From the NCBI RefSeq assembly GCF_037975245.1, contig NC_092579.1, positions 11,128,678-11,192,677 of the forward strand: a DNA stretch of 64,000 nt, given 5' to 3'. The translations under genes and the position numbers were made by a program. Under the pieces are notes generated by a model. It was not told the origin of the DNA, searched no databases, and saw nothing but the letters and a program-made list of their open reading frames with translations. The stretch comes from Apostichopus japonicus (taxonomy: Eukaryota; Echinodermata; Holothuroidea; Aspidochirotida; Stichopodidae). Within the stretch, counting starts at the first letter, position 1, and each line of letters begins with the position of its first letter. Shown here piece by piece: positions 9,735-21,700 of the stretch.

Positions 9735-12700
9735 GTACTCTATCATCGGGAATCTAAGCCTAGGGAATAGGGGCCTAGCAAACAAAACATAACATCTGTA
9801 GTGCAAACTTAATTCTTGCCTTCTATTAAGTATTATTAAGTTCCAGTCCTTAGTCTTAGTTACTCTAGTCTAGGCTAGTCTAAGTTCTAACTCTTAGTCT
9901 ACTCAGTCCAAATTGCATGACCTATTTAGGCCTATGTCCATGACTCACCAATTTTGGCTAGGCCTAGGCTGGTTACTGTAGTGTTAGCTTCTATAGAAAA
10001 ACGGTAGATTCCACCATAGTATAATGTGTGACACAATGTATAAACTACCATTTTGTTGGATAGGCTTAGGCCTGTGTAATATGTTTTGTGTTATGCTTAG
10101 GCCTATACAGCATAAGCCTACAACAAGCCTAGTATGTGATGTAATAAGCATACACTCAGAAGTCAGAACGGAATTTAAAGGCACTGAAGACTTGCCCAAA
10201 ACCGTGTGGGGCCATTTGAAAAAGTTAACTTTCTGTTGCTAACAAGTGACGTTTTGTTGGTGTCGCTACAAAATGCAGACAGTAATGAAACGTGATACCT
10301 TGTTTAGTTTAGTTGAAAAAAGGGATCAGGGGGGACACTCAAGTCCCCATCAAGGACCCTACAGGAGAGAGAAAAAAAAAACTGTAATACACAAACACTC
10401 CGAGTCAGACCCATTACAATGCTTAAAGTGCTTGTCCAAAGCATTCTTAAGCCCATTGACACTACTTGCAAGTACAACTTTCTCAGGCAAACCGTTCCAC
10501 TCATTCACAACCCTATTAGAAAAAAGTTATGCCGAACGGCGAATATTCCTACTACTGTAGGCCTATGTGACTTTTGGAGTTTAAGACAATGACCTCTGGT
10601 ACAACGGGTACCGTTATTTTCCGCACACGTTACTTTCCGCTGAAAAGAAACGGTGTTTTCCGCAAACAAATTTGTCAGCGGAAAACAATGTTTTTTTCAG
10701 TGGAAAGTACCGTTTTTTTTGGGAGGAACAGAATAACTTACTGTAATGATTAGGCACATGGAAGGATTTAGGAAGATGGAGAAGATAGGATTTGACTGTA
10801 ACAGGATAATGTAGCTTCAAGACTAGATTATTAATATCATTAGGATAGCTAAGGTTGTAGCTTAGGCATGATTATAGATGTAACTCGTAAGAAAGGTGTT
10901 GAAAAACGCGTGTTCGGGTATTAAAACAGCCCTTACTTAATATACAGCCATTTCCAACGAAAATTAAAAAATACCGCCTTTTACAACTTTTTTTTTAAAC
11001 CATCATTACGCGGACCGTAGTTTTAATACTTTATTAGTTACTCACTCCTTCATAACGCGGGCGTCCCTTTGCCCTTTTATCCGCCGACCGCCTCATACCT
11101 CTTTAATAATCCCTAGGCCTAATTACAAACACCCCAAGCCTCCTCTAAATTATAAGCAGCTTAACTTTTCTGACATGAACTCAGTCTAACCATCCTTTAT
11201 CGACGTTCTTTGATACTTTCTCATGTTATTTCAATCATCCTGCCTGAATTTGGAATCCTAAAATTGTGGAAAAATATAGTGTACAGGTAAGTGAAAAAAA
11301 AGGTGTTTTCCGCAGAAGAATTTTTTCAGCGGAAAGTAACGTATGCGGAAAACAACTGAAACCTGGTACAACTACTATTAGCAAACATGAAAAAGTTTGT
11401 AATGGGATAAATTGTCAAAACCATTCATGAATCAAGTCCCCACGTACAGTAACCTCCTAAGCTCCAGTGTGGTGAGATTCAACAGTTGTAACCGCCTATG
11501 ACAAGGAACACTCTTAAAGGAACTACTGTAATCATCCTCCTAGTAGCCCTCCTCTGGACCTTTTCAAGTACTTCCTTATCCTTAGCAAAATATGGGTTCC
11601 AAGCCTGCACATCATACTCCAGATGAGGCCTCACCAACTGCTTATAAAGCCTACTGTAACTACTATGTCCTCTTTCAGAAAACTGAAGTTCCTCTAAATC
11701 ATACCTAAAACCCTATTACCTCTTTTAGCAGCTTCAAGACAATGTTTAGAAGATCGCAGAGATGAGTCAATGTAGATACCTAGGTCTCTTTCAACAAAGA
11801 CCTCCTGTAACTCCACACCATTAAGATTGTAGGTATACTTTTGGACTACTTCCAATATGCATTACGTTGCATTTATCAATATTAAAAAGCATTTGCCATC
11901 CCTGAGACCAGGTAAAAACCTTATCCAAATCCGTTTCAAACTTCTCAGAATCGCTTTTGGAAGATACGTACCTCAGAATACAATTTGGTGTCATCAGCAA
12001 ACTTCTTAGAGTGCACAAAATATCTCCGTCGATGTCATTCAGGCAACAAACAACAAGGGACCCAAAACAGACCCTTGTGGAACCCCACTAGTAACGTCCT
12101 GCCAAGAAGCACAGCCTTTACTTACCACCCTCTGTTTCCTATTACTAAGCCAATTCTCAATACAAGACAGTAAATTCCCATTGACACCCATACTCTTCAG
12201 CCTAAGTAAAAGACGCTGGTGCGGAACTTTATCAAAGGCCTTCTGGAAATCCAGGAACACAACATCTACAGACTTCTGCCTATTTAGTTAGCTTGTTACA
12301 TCTTCCATAAACTCAAGGATATTAGTAAAACAAGACCTTGAAATGTTATCTTTAGCTGGACCTGAGATGTCCATCGCTGTATCGTTTCTACACTGTGCTG
12401 TTGGTATTGACCGCAGCTGTATGTACTGACTGTACACTAGTGTCTAATTACCGACGGTAACAAGCTGTGTGTGTATTTTCTGGAATTGATGGTGGTGTCT
12501 ACCACTTCTGTTACACCTCATTTAAAACTAGGTCAGATTACCCGCATTAGACCTTTCTTTTTGCACGAGTCTTCACACCCTTTGTGGTTGACCCTGGTGG
12601 AAATTCCAGTTGAACTTTTGAACTGGGTTCAACTGGAATTTTCTATACGGAAATTGGCTCAAATTTGAACTAGGTTGAAATGGGTGAACAGGGGTTCCCA

Positions 12701-15700
12701 ACTGGTTCAACTATGTTTTACTGGGTCCAACTGGTTCAACTATGTTTTACTGGGTCCAACTGGTTCAACTAAGTTTACTGGGTCCAACTGATTCAACTAT
12801 GTTTTACTGGGTCCAACTATATATGTTTTACTGGGTCCAACTGGTTCAACTATGTTTTACTGGGTCCAACTGGTTCAACTATGTTTAACTGGGTCAACTA
12901 TGTTTTACTGGGTTCAACTGGTTCAACTATGTTTTACTGGGTCAACTATGTTTTACTGGGTTCAACTGGTTCAACTATGTTTTACTGGGTCAACTATGTT
13001 TTACTGGGTTCAACTGGGTCAACTATGTTTTGCTGGGTTAAACTGGATGAACTATGTTTTACTGCTTATATAATTAGTTTGAACTGGGATTCTCAACTGG
13101 TGTTATCTACACAATATAACACCACACTATAAGAAGTTTTCATTTTTTTACAGTTCTTAGATCTATACTGTATGGAAGGGTGTTAGCCACTGAAAATAAA
13201 TGTTTGTTCTTGATCAGATAACTCTGGGTTTGGTGTGATGACCAAACACAGAGCAAGCAAGACACATAAAAAAAAATGGAGAACTCAACTGGATTGGATC
13301 AAAAGAAATTATAATTGTGAATAACAAACAATGTACAGCTGATCTGGGCCCAGTCAAAGAATTAAATGAAACAACTTACAGTCGTGAGGTGCGCACCCAA
13401 AATATAAAAAAATACACGTAATTTAAAAGTCCGTTCTGGTGAGTTGGCCTGCTGGTGACATCAAGTATTCTACGACCTCAGATCTTCCATGACATCAGAT
13501 ATTCTACGACATCAGTATAGTTGAACCCAATAAATGGTATTATGAATGTCTGATCCCAACAAAATAATATCCTTTAATTTATATGAAATAGTGTTCCAGG
13601 GTATCCTTTCAGTAAAATAATGTCAATATCCTTTGTAGTAAAATAATGTCCTTCATAAGTGATGGTGTCCTGGAATATCCATATTGTAAAATAATATCCT
13701 TTATAGTAAATAGTATCCTTTATAATAAATAGTGTCCCAGACTGTCAGTTGAATATCACAACTTCTATAAAATAATAAGGTCTACAGTAACTTGAACTAT
13801 GTAAATTCTGGATCAGTTCAAACCTAGTTCAAACTCAGTTGGGCCTGAACAAACCCAGTTGAACATTGTGTAAACCCAGTTGAACCTAGCACATGTACAG
13901 CATAGCCCAGTTGGAACCCAGAAAGACCCAGTTAAACACAGTTAAAAACCAGTTAAACATAGTATGCCCTAGTAGAACCTAGTTGATTTTTTAACTAGGT
14001 TCTACTGGAATTTCTACCAGGGGATCGAGGAAGGAAGGCTCACATTTTTTTGTTTTTTCTTAATAATAGTGATAGTCAGTCCTACATAAGTTAATCCTAA
14101 ACGTTGTTTATGCATGAATATAATAATGGTATACTAAAGCCGGTTACTAAATAATAGCCTATTATTATGAACCAACAACGGGTGTAAGCCTGTAGACTTA
14201 TCATTCAAGCAAATATTTCTTGCTTTCAGTAATACACACCCAGAATTTAGCAGTCAGGCCTAGGCCCTACAGTAGCTTTCATTAGTCCAGTGACTTGCTA
14301 TTAATATACAACAATTAGGATGAACTTTGATACACCCTCATCAAAGATCTGATAAAACTTTCCAACTTACTGGGACAATTCGGTTGACATTGCATTTCCA
14401 TGAAAGTTCAAGATATCAGAGTTAGTGTGAAAATTATTTCCCAAAAAGGTAAAACTAAAAAATTTACTTTCCGCCATAAAAAATATGTTTCCCTCTTCAC
14501 CAAAGGCATGATTTTTGTGGTGGGCACTACAGTAAATCCCCCACGCTAGGCAAATGCCTAATATATCCAGAATTAACACTCATATAGGCCAAGCTATCCT
14601 AGGTCATGGAAGCTTGTGTGGGCTGTAGGCCTGTGTAGCCCCAACATACAGTACCTGTATGAGTGGTTGTTTCCTCACTTTTGGGAAGGCCCGTTGTACA
14701 TAGTACAGCATATTTATCTACACTGATATATGTACTACTTTGGAAATTGAAAGCCAATTTGTCATCACTTCTTTGAATGCAATTTCCATGTACACAAACA
14801 CAATAAAATGACACCAAGTGATTTCTTCAATCAAGGTATCTCATTTTGATTTGGTCCATATGGCATGTTCATGTACAGTTGTACATAATTACACTACAGG
14901 GTGATGTATAGTCATATACAAGTGGAAGTAACCAAATGTGTTTGTCCTTGGATGATCAGCGACATCAGCATGTTTTGTAATTGAAATGGATTGGTTAGGC
15001 CACATGCAAAGCTTTCTTATTGTACAGTTTATTGAGGACACTAGAGTACTCGGGTAGGCTGTGTAGACTTTAAACAAAGTAGTATTTGTGTACCTGAATA
15101 TCAAGTAACTTAGTTTGCCTTCAGGAGACAAGTACTTCAACTAAGAAAAGTCACTGATTAAGAATCTGGGCTAGAAAACCAGATGTGAAAGCATGTTGCT
15201 AACTGATCATGAACGGTAGTCCCTGTAACTATACACACAAGCTGTGGGGTTACTGTTAGTTGTGTGCTCCCAAGCCACATGTTTTTGTCACACTAGTAAA
15301 GTTAACGTACGGGTCAATCCATGCCAAATCAACAGTGGCCTCCACGTCGACCCTCTCAGAATCGCCTGAAATTGATATGGTGTCTTGCCACATGTCTCAA
15401 AGGATGAAATTGGGCAAAAAAAATTTTTTTAAATTTTCGTTGCTAGGATACGGCCCCGCCTAGCAACCAAATCCAGATTGCATTTTAAGAGCCCTTAATT
15501 TGTGTCAAGTTTGGAGGCATTTTTGGCATAAATGTTAAGTATTTTATGTCTGATATTGCAGATATTGTGGAAGACATGTGGCCAGTCTTCGAGTTTAGCT
15601 AATTTTGAGGAAAATTTACGGTCTCAATTTTTCGTAACAAGTAATTAAAATGGCAGAAAATGAGATAGAGGTCTTTTCTGGCCCTACTTTGAGTGTGCTC

Positions 15701-18700
15701 TATATTCACAAGCAGAGGCATGTTTGAGTTTTAATTTCCATAGGATCCTTGTCCAGTGGTAGTTGTATGGGAAAAGTGCAAAAAAAAAGTCAAGCGGGTC
15801 GTTTAATTTCCATAGGATCCTTGTCCAGTGGTAGTTGTATGGGAAAAGTGCAAAAAAAAAGTCAAGCGGGTCGTACGTTTCACGAACAGCGCCCTCAAAC
15901 TTAAGAAATCTCACTTCTGGCCCTAATTGGGGGTCCATTTTGGGCCTGTGGGTATTTTTTTTTTTTTTTAAATAGCATTTATCAGGAGCGTATTGACCCT
16001 ATTTTTAAAAACTCAAGTCAAAAAGTTGTGTATTTTGTGTTATCTTCTCAAATTTACGACTCGAAAATTGCGAAAATCACTTCATATGTATGAAAATGCT
16101 TGCACAAGCGGAATTGAGTAATTCAAATGACAACAACTTCTTAGCATTAGCATACAGGTGCTTAACAATTAGGAGGGTGGTCCACTAGCATAAGGACTAC
16201 AAATAAACTGCATTTTCAGGGTCATATGCCCAACGATGTCTGTGAACAGCGCCCTCAAACATCACATTTTACCAATATTTTGGGCTATTTTGGGCATTTC
16301 AAGGTCAAATTTGGTCACAATTAAAAGTTTTATTTTCGGTTTTTAATACAAAATTAGTAAGATATGTATAGTTACGATGCACAGAATGAGCTAAAACATC
16401 TTTTATATTAGTTATTAATGCTCTGTTGAGTAGCTTAAAGTGGCGTATATGAGAGTTACATCAGCTCTACAGAAACATGCTTGCGAGGGCAAACAGTGGT
16501 AACATTGTATCTTCATTCAAAGAGATGTTAAACAATATTAGTAATTATTGAAATGTATTTATTAAAAGTGTTCTGTCTAATACTCTTTGACTCCCTCTCA
16601 CCCCCACCCCCACCCCCACCCCCCCAGCACCCTCCCCATAGTGCACTATGCAGATTTGTATATACATACAGTATGTGACTGACTTTTACTGCATAGAGAC
16701 TGCATAAACATGCATATACTGAATGTTTTGGTATAGTAATCTTCTGCTTAAAATTGTCTGTATGCATGTTACCCACCCCTTCCACCCACATCCTCTACCC
16801 AACCCTATATCAGAATAGAAAATGAATGTGAACCAGTGCGTACAGTGTGCACTATATATGTGTGTACATGTTCTGTTCAGTGTTATTTTACACCAAGTAC
16901 TACAGTATTTAAATACACACTGTCCAAAATCATGTACAGTATGCACACTGTACATGTATGTACTGGTTAAAAATTCCTTTTAAAATATTAAAAGTCTTTT
17001 AATTTAGTGAATTAGCAAATGCATACACTTCATTGCAAATATTTAAAAAGACATTGAAATATGCACTATGCAGTGTGCACTATATATGTGTGTACATGTT
17101 CAGTACAGTGTTATTTTTCACCAAGCACTTTTAAATAAACACTGTCCAAAATCATGTACAGTATACACACTGCACATTTATGTACTGGTTAAACATTCCT
17201 TATAAATTATTGAAAGTCTTTTAATTTATTGAATTAGCAAAAGCATGTATGATATACACTACATTTCCCAAATATTTAAAATGACATTGATATATGCACA
17301 GTATTGAATGGAATGACCAGTGCACAGTGCACAGTGTGAACTGTACATGATTGTGGACAGTGTGTATTTATTTGCTTGGTGTAAAATAACACTGTACTGA
17401 ACATGTACACATATATATGGTGCACACTGTACACACTGGTTCACATTCATTTTCTATTCTGATATAGGGTTGGGTTGAGGATGTGGGTGGGAGGGGGTGG
17501 GGGTGGGTTACATGCATACAGACAATTTGAAGCAGAAGCTTACCATACCAAATAATTCAGTCACATACTGTGTGTATACAAATCTGCATAGTGCACTATT
17601 GGGAGGGTGTTGGGGGGAGGTGGGTGAGAGGGAGTCAAAGAGTATTAGACAGAACACTTTTAATAAATACATTTCCATAATTTCTAATGTTGTTTTACTT
17701 GTTTAACATCTCCTTGAATGAAGATACAATGTTACCACTGTTTGCCCTCGCAAGCATGTTTCTGTAGAGCTGATGTAACTCTCATATACGCCACTTTAAG
17801 CTGCTCATCAGAGCATTAATAACTAATATAAAAGATGTTTTAGCTCATTCTTTGCATCATAACTATACATATCTTACTAGTTTTGTATTAAAAACCGAAA
17901 ATAAAACTTTTAATTGTGACCAAATTTGACCTTGAAATGCCCAAAATAGCCCAAAATATTGGTAAAATGTGATGTTTGAGGGCGCTGTTCACAGGCATCG
18001 TTGGGCATATGACCCTGAAAATGCAGTTTATTTGTAGTCCTTGTGCTAGTGGACCACCCTCCTAATTGTTTAGCACCTGTATGCTAATGCTAAGAAGTTG
18101 TTGTCATTTGAATTACTCAATTCGGCCTGTGCAAGCATTTTCATACATATGAACGAAGTGATTTTCGCAATTTGAGTCGTAAATTTGAGTAGATAACACA
18201 AAATACACAACTTTTTGACTTGAGTTTTTAAAAATAGGGTCAATACGCTCCTGAAAAATGCTATTTAAAAAAAAAAAAAATACCCACAGGCCCAAAATGG
18301 ACCCCCAATTACGGCCAGAAGTGAGATTTCTTAAGTTTGAGGGCGCTGTTCATAAAACGTACGACCCGCTTGACTTTTTTTTTGCACTTTTCCCGTACAA
18401 CTACCACTGGACAAGGATCCTATGGAAATTAAAACTCAAACATGCCTCTGCTTGTGAATATAGAGCACACTCAAAGTACAGTAGGGCCAGAAAAGACCCC
18501 TATCTCATTTTCTGCCATTCTAATTACTTGTTACAAAAAATTGAGACCGTAAATTTTCCTCAAAATTAGCTAAATTCGAAGACTGACCACATGTCTTCCA
18601 CAATATCTGCAATATCAGACATAAAATACTTAACATTTATGCCAAAAATGCCTCCAAACTTGACACAAATTAAGTGCTCTTAAAATGCAATCTGGATTTG

Positions 18701-21700
18701 GTTGCTAGGCGGGGCCGTATCCTAGCAATTTCATCCCTTTGAGACATGTGGCAAGACACCATATCAATTTCAGGCGATTCTGAGAGGGTCGACGTGGAAT
18801 CGACCCAAAAATCTGTTGATTTGGCATGGACTGACCCGTATACACAACTTCCGTAGTTGATTTCCTCGGAGAAAAGGAAGTTAAGTCTTTTCTGTGTCAC
18901 TTCTAAATCTACTAAAATCGCCACACTTTTGATGTAATGATGGCAGATCCAACAGTTATAAACTTGAATATCATTATGTACAATATGTTTGTACAGTATG
19001 TACCATTTTGTGACTTCAGATATTATGATCCAGATTGCAATAAATGTTGCCCTGCAGACTTACCAGTTTCATCTTTGACCTCTATTTTCCTATTCACAGG
19101 TTATATTTGGACCTATGTTCTCTGGTAAAACGTGAGTATAATTCTTCCAGTTTGATCATTTTACAAATTACCTTGCGCATGAAGCAGTAGTATAGTAGCA
19201 GTAGTATTAGTATAGTATAGAAGCAGTAGTAGCATGGACACTTCGAAGTTAGGACACCTAAGCCTTAAAACACCCTAAAACTATATCTTCTGGTATAAAT
19301 CACCTGAAAATATACTTGATATGGTTGGAGAAGTGTGTTATATTACGATACACGGCCAATCTTTCCTTCTGCAAACTGTTTTCACGTTGTATTCCAAGAA
19401 GATTCTTCGTGATTGTGGAACTGGTATTTCTTTGCTAGAGTATTGCGAAGTTAGGACACACGGTCCCACAGTGTGGCGCTGGTGATAAAATTGGTGGCGC
19501 AGTTGCTCTTTCAGTAATTATAACAGACTTCATAGATCTCCGTCATTTTATTGACAAATATGTCAGTATTTACTTGCACACGGGTCATTTTGGAGAGAAA
19601 ATTACTGTAGCTTCGTACTTTTTGGTGAAATTTGGCTCTTCCTGTAGGTTGTCATGGTGAAATTGTGTATTTCTTAGGGGTGTTCGAACTTCACAGTGTT
19701 CCGAACTTCGCAATACTGACTATATAACTAGTATAGTACTCTAAATGGCTTTACATGAAAGGAGATACAATTTGTGGCAATCACAAGTCATTTTCTTCTT
19801 CTTTTACCTCAGATATGCTCTCTGTCTATTAGTTTATTTAAAACTTACAAGAATTTAATGTCTGCTATCTACTATACTGTAAAAAGTAGTTACAATCACA
19901 ATGCTTTAAATACAGTATGTGTGATTAATTGGGCTGCCTCTACTGTAGACATATCTCCTTAGTTCCCAGTTGACATATAGGTGGGGGAGGTGGGGGGTCA
20001 GAGATTTTGAGCAAAAAGACACTCATTTGAGGACATATCACATTTTATGTTTGAAAAATTGATGGTCAGAGCCTGGGCATGAAAGCCAAACTGATTCACT
20101 GTACTAATACCCTGTAAGCCGGGTTCGGTACCCTGGCATTGGGATGTATCCATTGCAATACTGTACAGCATCACTCTTTCATGGAGAATATAATCATAAT
20201 CTGTAGAGAGGCTTACAACTTTGCAACTTTTCAGAACTGAATTAGTAAGAAGGATAAAGAGGTATCAAATAGCAAATTACAGATGTCTCCTCATCAAGTA
20301 TGCAAATGATGTCAGGTACGACCAAGCAGCCGTGGCGACTCATGACAGGTGAGTTATATTTATAGAATTTGGTAAATGGAGGCTTCAGTGCAAATGTTGA
20401 GTTTTAAGAGCCTACTTGGCTAAGATGGTTAGTACCCAAGTAATCTCAGAATTTGTTGACGTTCACTGCATCTCTAGTGCGAAGCCCGTCATTTCATTGA
20501 CCAGATCCAATTTGCGACATTGTTGGTGTCACTGTTACGCACCGAATCAGCTACAATGTTTGACGCAAATGCCTTTAAAAGAGTAGACATTTCAAAATGG
20601 CATCTGTTCCAAGATGTGTGAGAAGTGCTGAAACCCATTTGCTATATATTATATTCCTTTCTTATAAGGTACCACATGTAAAAATATATTACACAGTCGG
20701 AACCCATTACATATGATGTACTGTAAGCCCAGGACACAGTACCTTCCCTGTCATTCTGCATTTTGTGCTTGTGAGCAAAGAAGTGCCATAACTTCCTTAT
20801 AGTGTGAGGTAAGTTTTAAAGAGAGTGTGGTTGGCTAATACCATTGTCACACTTCATTCATTTCTTTGAAATACATTCTTTGAAGCGAATTATTTGCTAT
20901 CACTTTTATTGATGCATCTCTTTGCTCAGACAAACATGCAACGCTGCTTCAGCAATGAGGTTACACGACTTAGCAGAGAGAGCGATGGGCAACGAAGTAA
21001 TTGGCATCGATGAGGGACAATTTGTAAGTGGGAGGGACTTACATATTAAACACTTGTAACCTAGCAACCAGAAGTTAAGTCTTCTACTTCAGCAGGGGTG
21101 TCATCAGAAACCCATGATAATTTATGACAAAACTGAAACGTTAATAATTGCTAACAAGATTTTACTAAATTGGTGCTTGGGTACATCAGAGTTTCTTTAC
21201 TCAATCGCGCAAAAGTATTGTCAAAGTAATCCTCGTTTCAACATTAAAGATAACTTTTGTTTTTAAAATGAGATTGGAACAAATGATAATTTCTGAGAAA
21301 ACTGCAATTTTTCCCTTCTCAACATGTGTCAGCATCCTGGTTACCTTTCCCTTATACCTGTTAATTTATAATCATCACATCTCTTCTTTTAATCATATTC
21401 TAAAGGACTACTGGTTCAATCCACAGAGAAAGGGGTGTCATCTTTGGTCATAGGCATGGTGCAACAGCTACTTGTTCTGATTAGCACTTCCAGCAAATGA
21501 ATCATAAAAGAAGGATTGATTCCATACGTATGTCTGGAAATCTCAGATGGTTAAAAGAAAATGACTTTAATAACTATTTGGGTCATTTGTCCAAATCCTA
21601 TAAATTTCTTTTTCAGCTGTTGTTTACAATCCCCTACTCAGTTTTCCAGTGCATATTTATCCGAGATAGCAAGAGTGTAATTAGTAAATAATTTTTTGTG

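Larger units (their letters stand above)
15310..18838. mobile_element. 3.5-kb foldback element with arms of about 1.7 kb
   Basis: The left half is repeated as the reverse complement in the right half almost throughout. The left end begins CGGGTCAATCCATGCC and the right end finishes GGCATGGACTGACCCG, with TA directly outside both ends (15308-15309 and 18839-18840), which would fit a TA target duplication. Each arm carries the box GAACAGCGCCCTCAAAC twice (near 15885 and 16243; inverted near 17980 and 18338). The left arm has an extra 72-bp tandem copy (15731-15802 and 15803-15874). The centre holds a 228-bp direct repeat. No frame longer than about 105 codons, so no transposase. It sits in TK1 intron 1. 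Confidence 0.9.

Noticed and set aside
12852-13132. Repetitive frames ([11 protein letters not shown] type) as a possible repeat protein
   Set aside because: They are translations of a minisatellite in two overlapping frames at once, with no start context or conserved domain.
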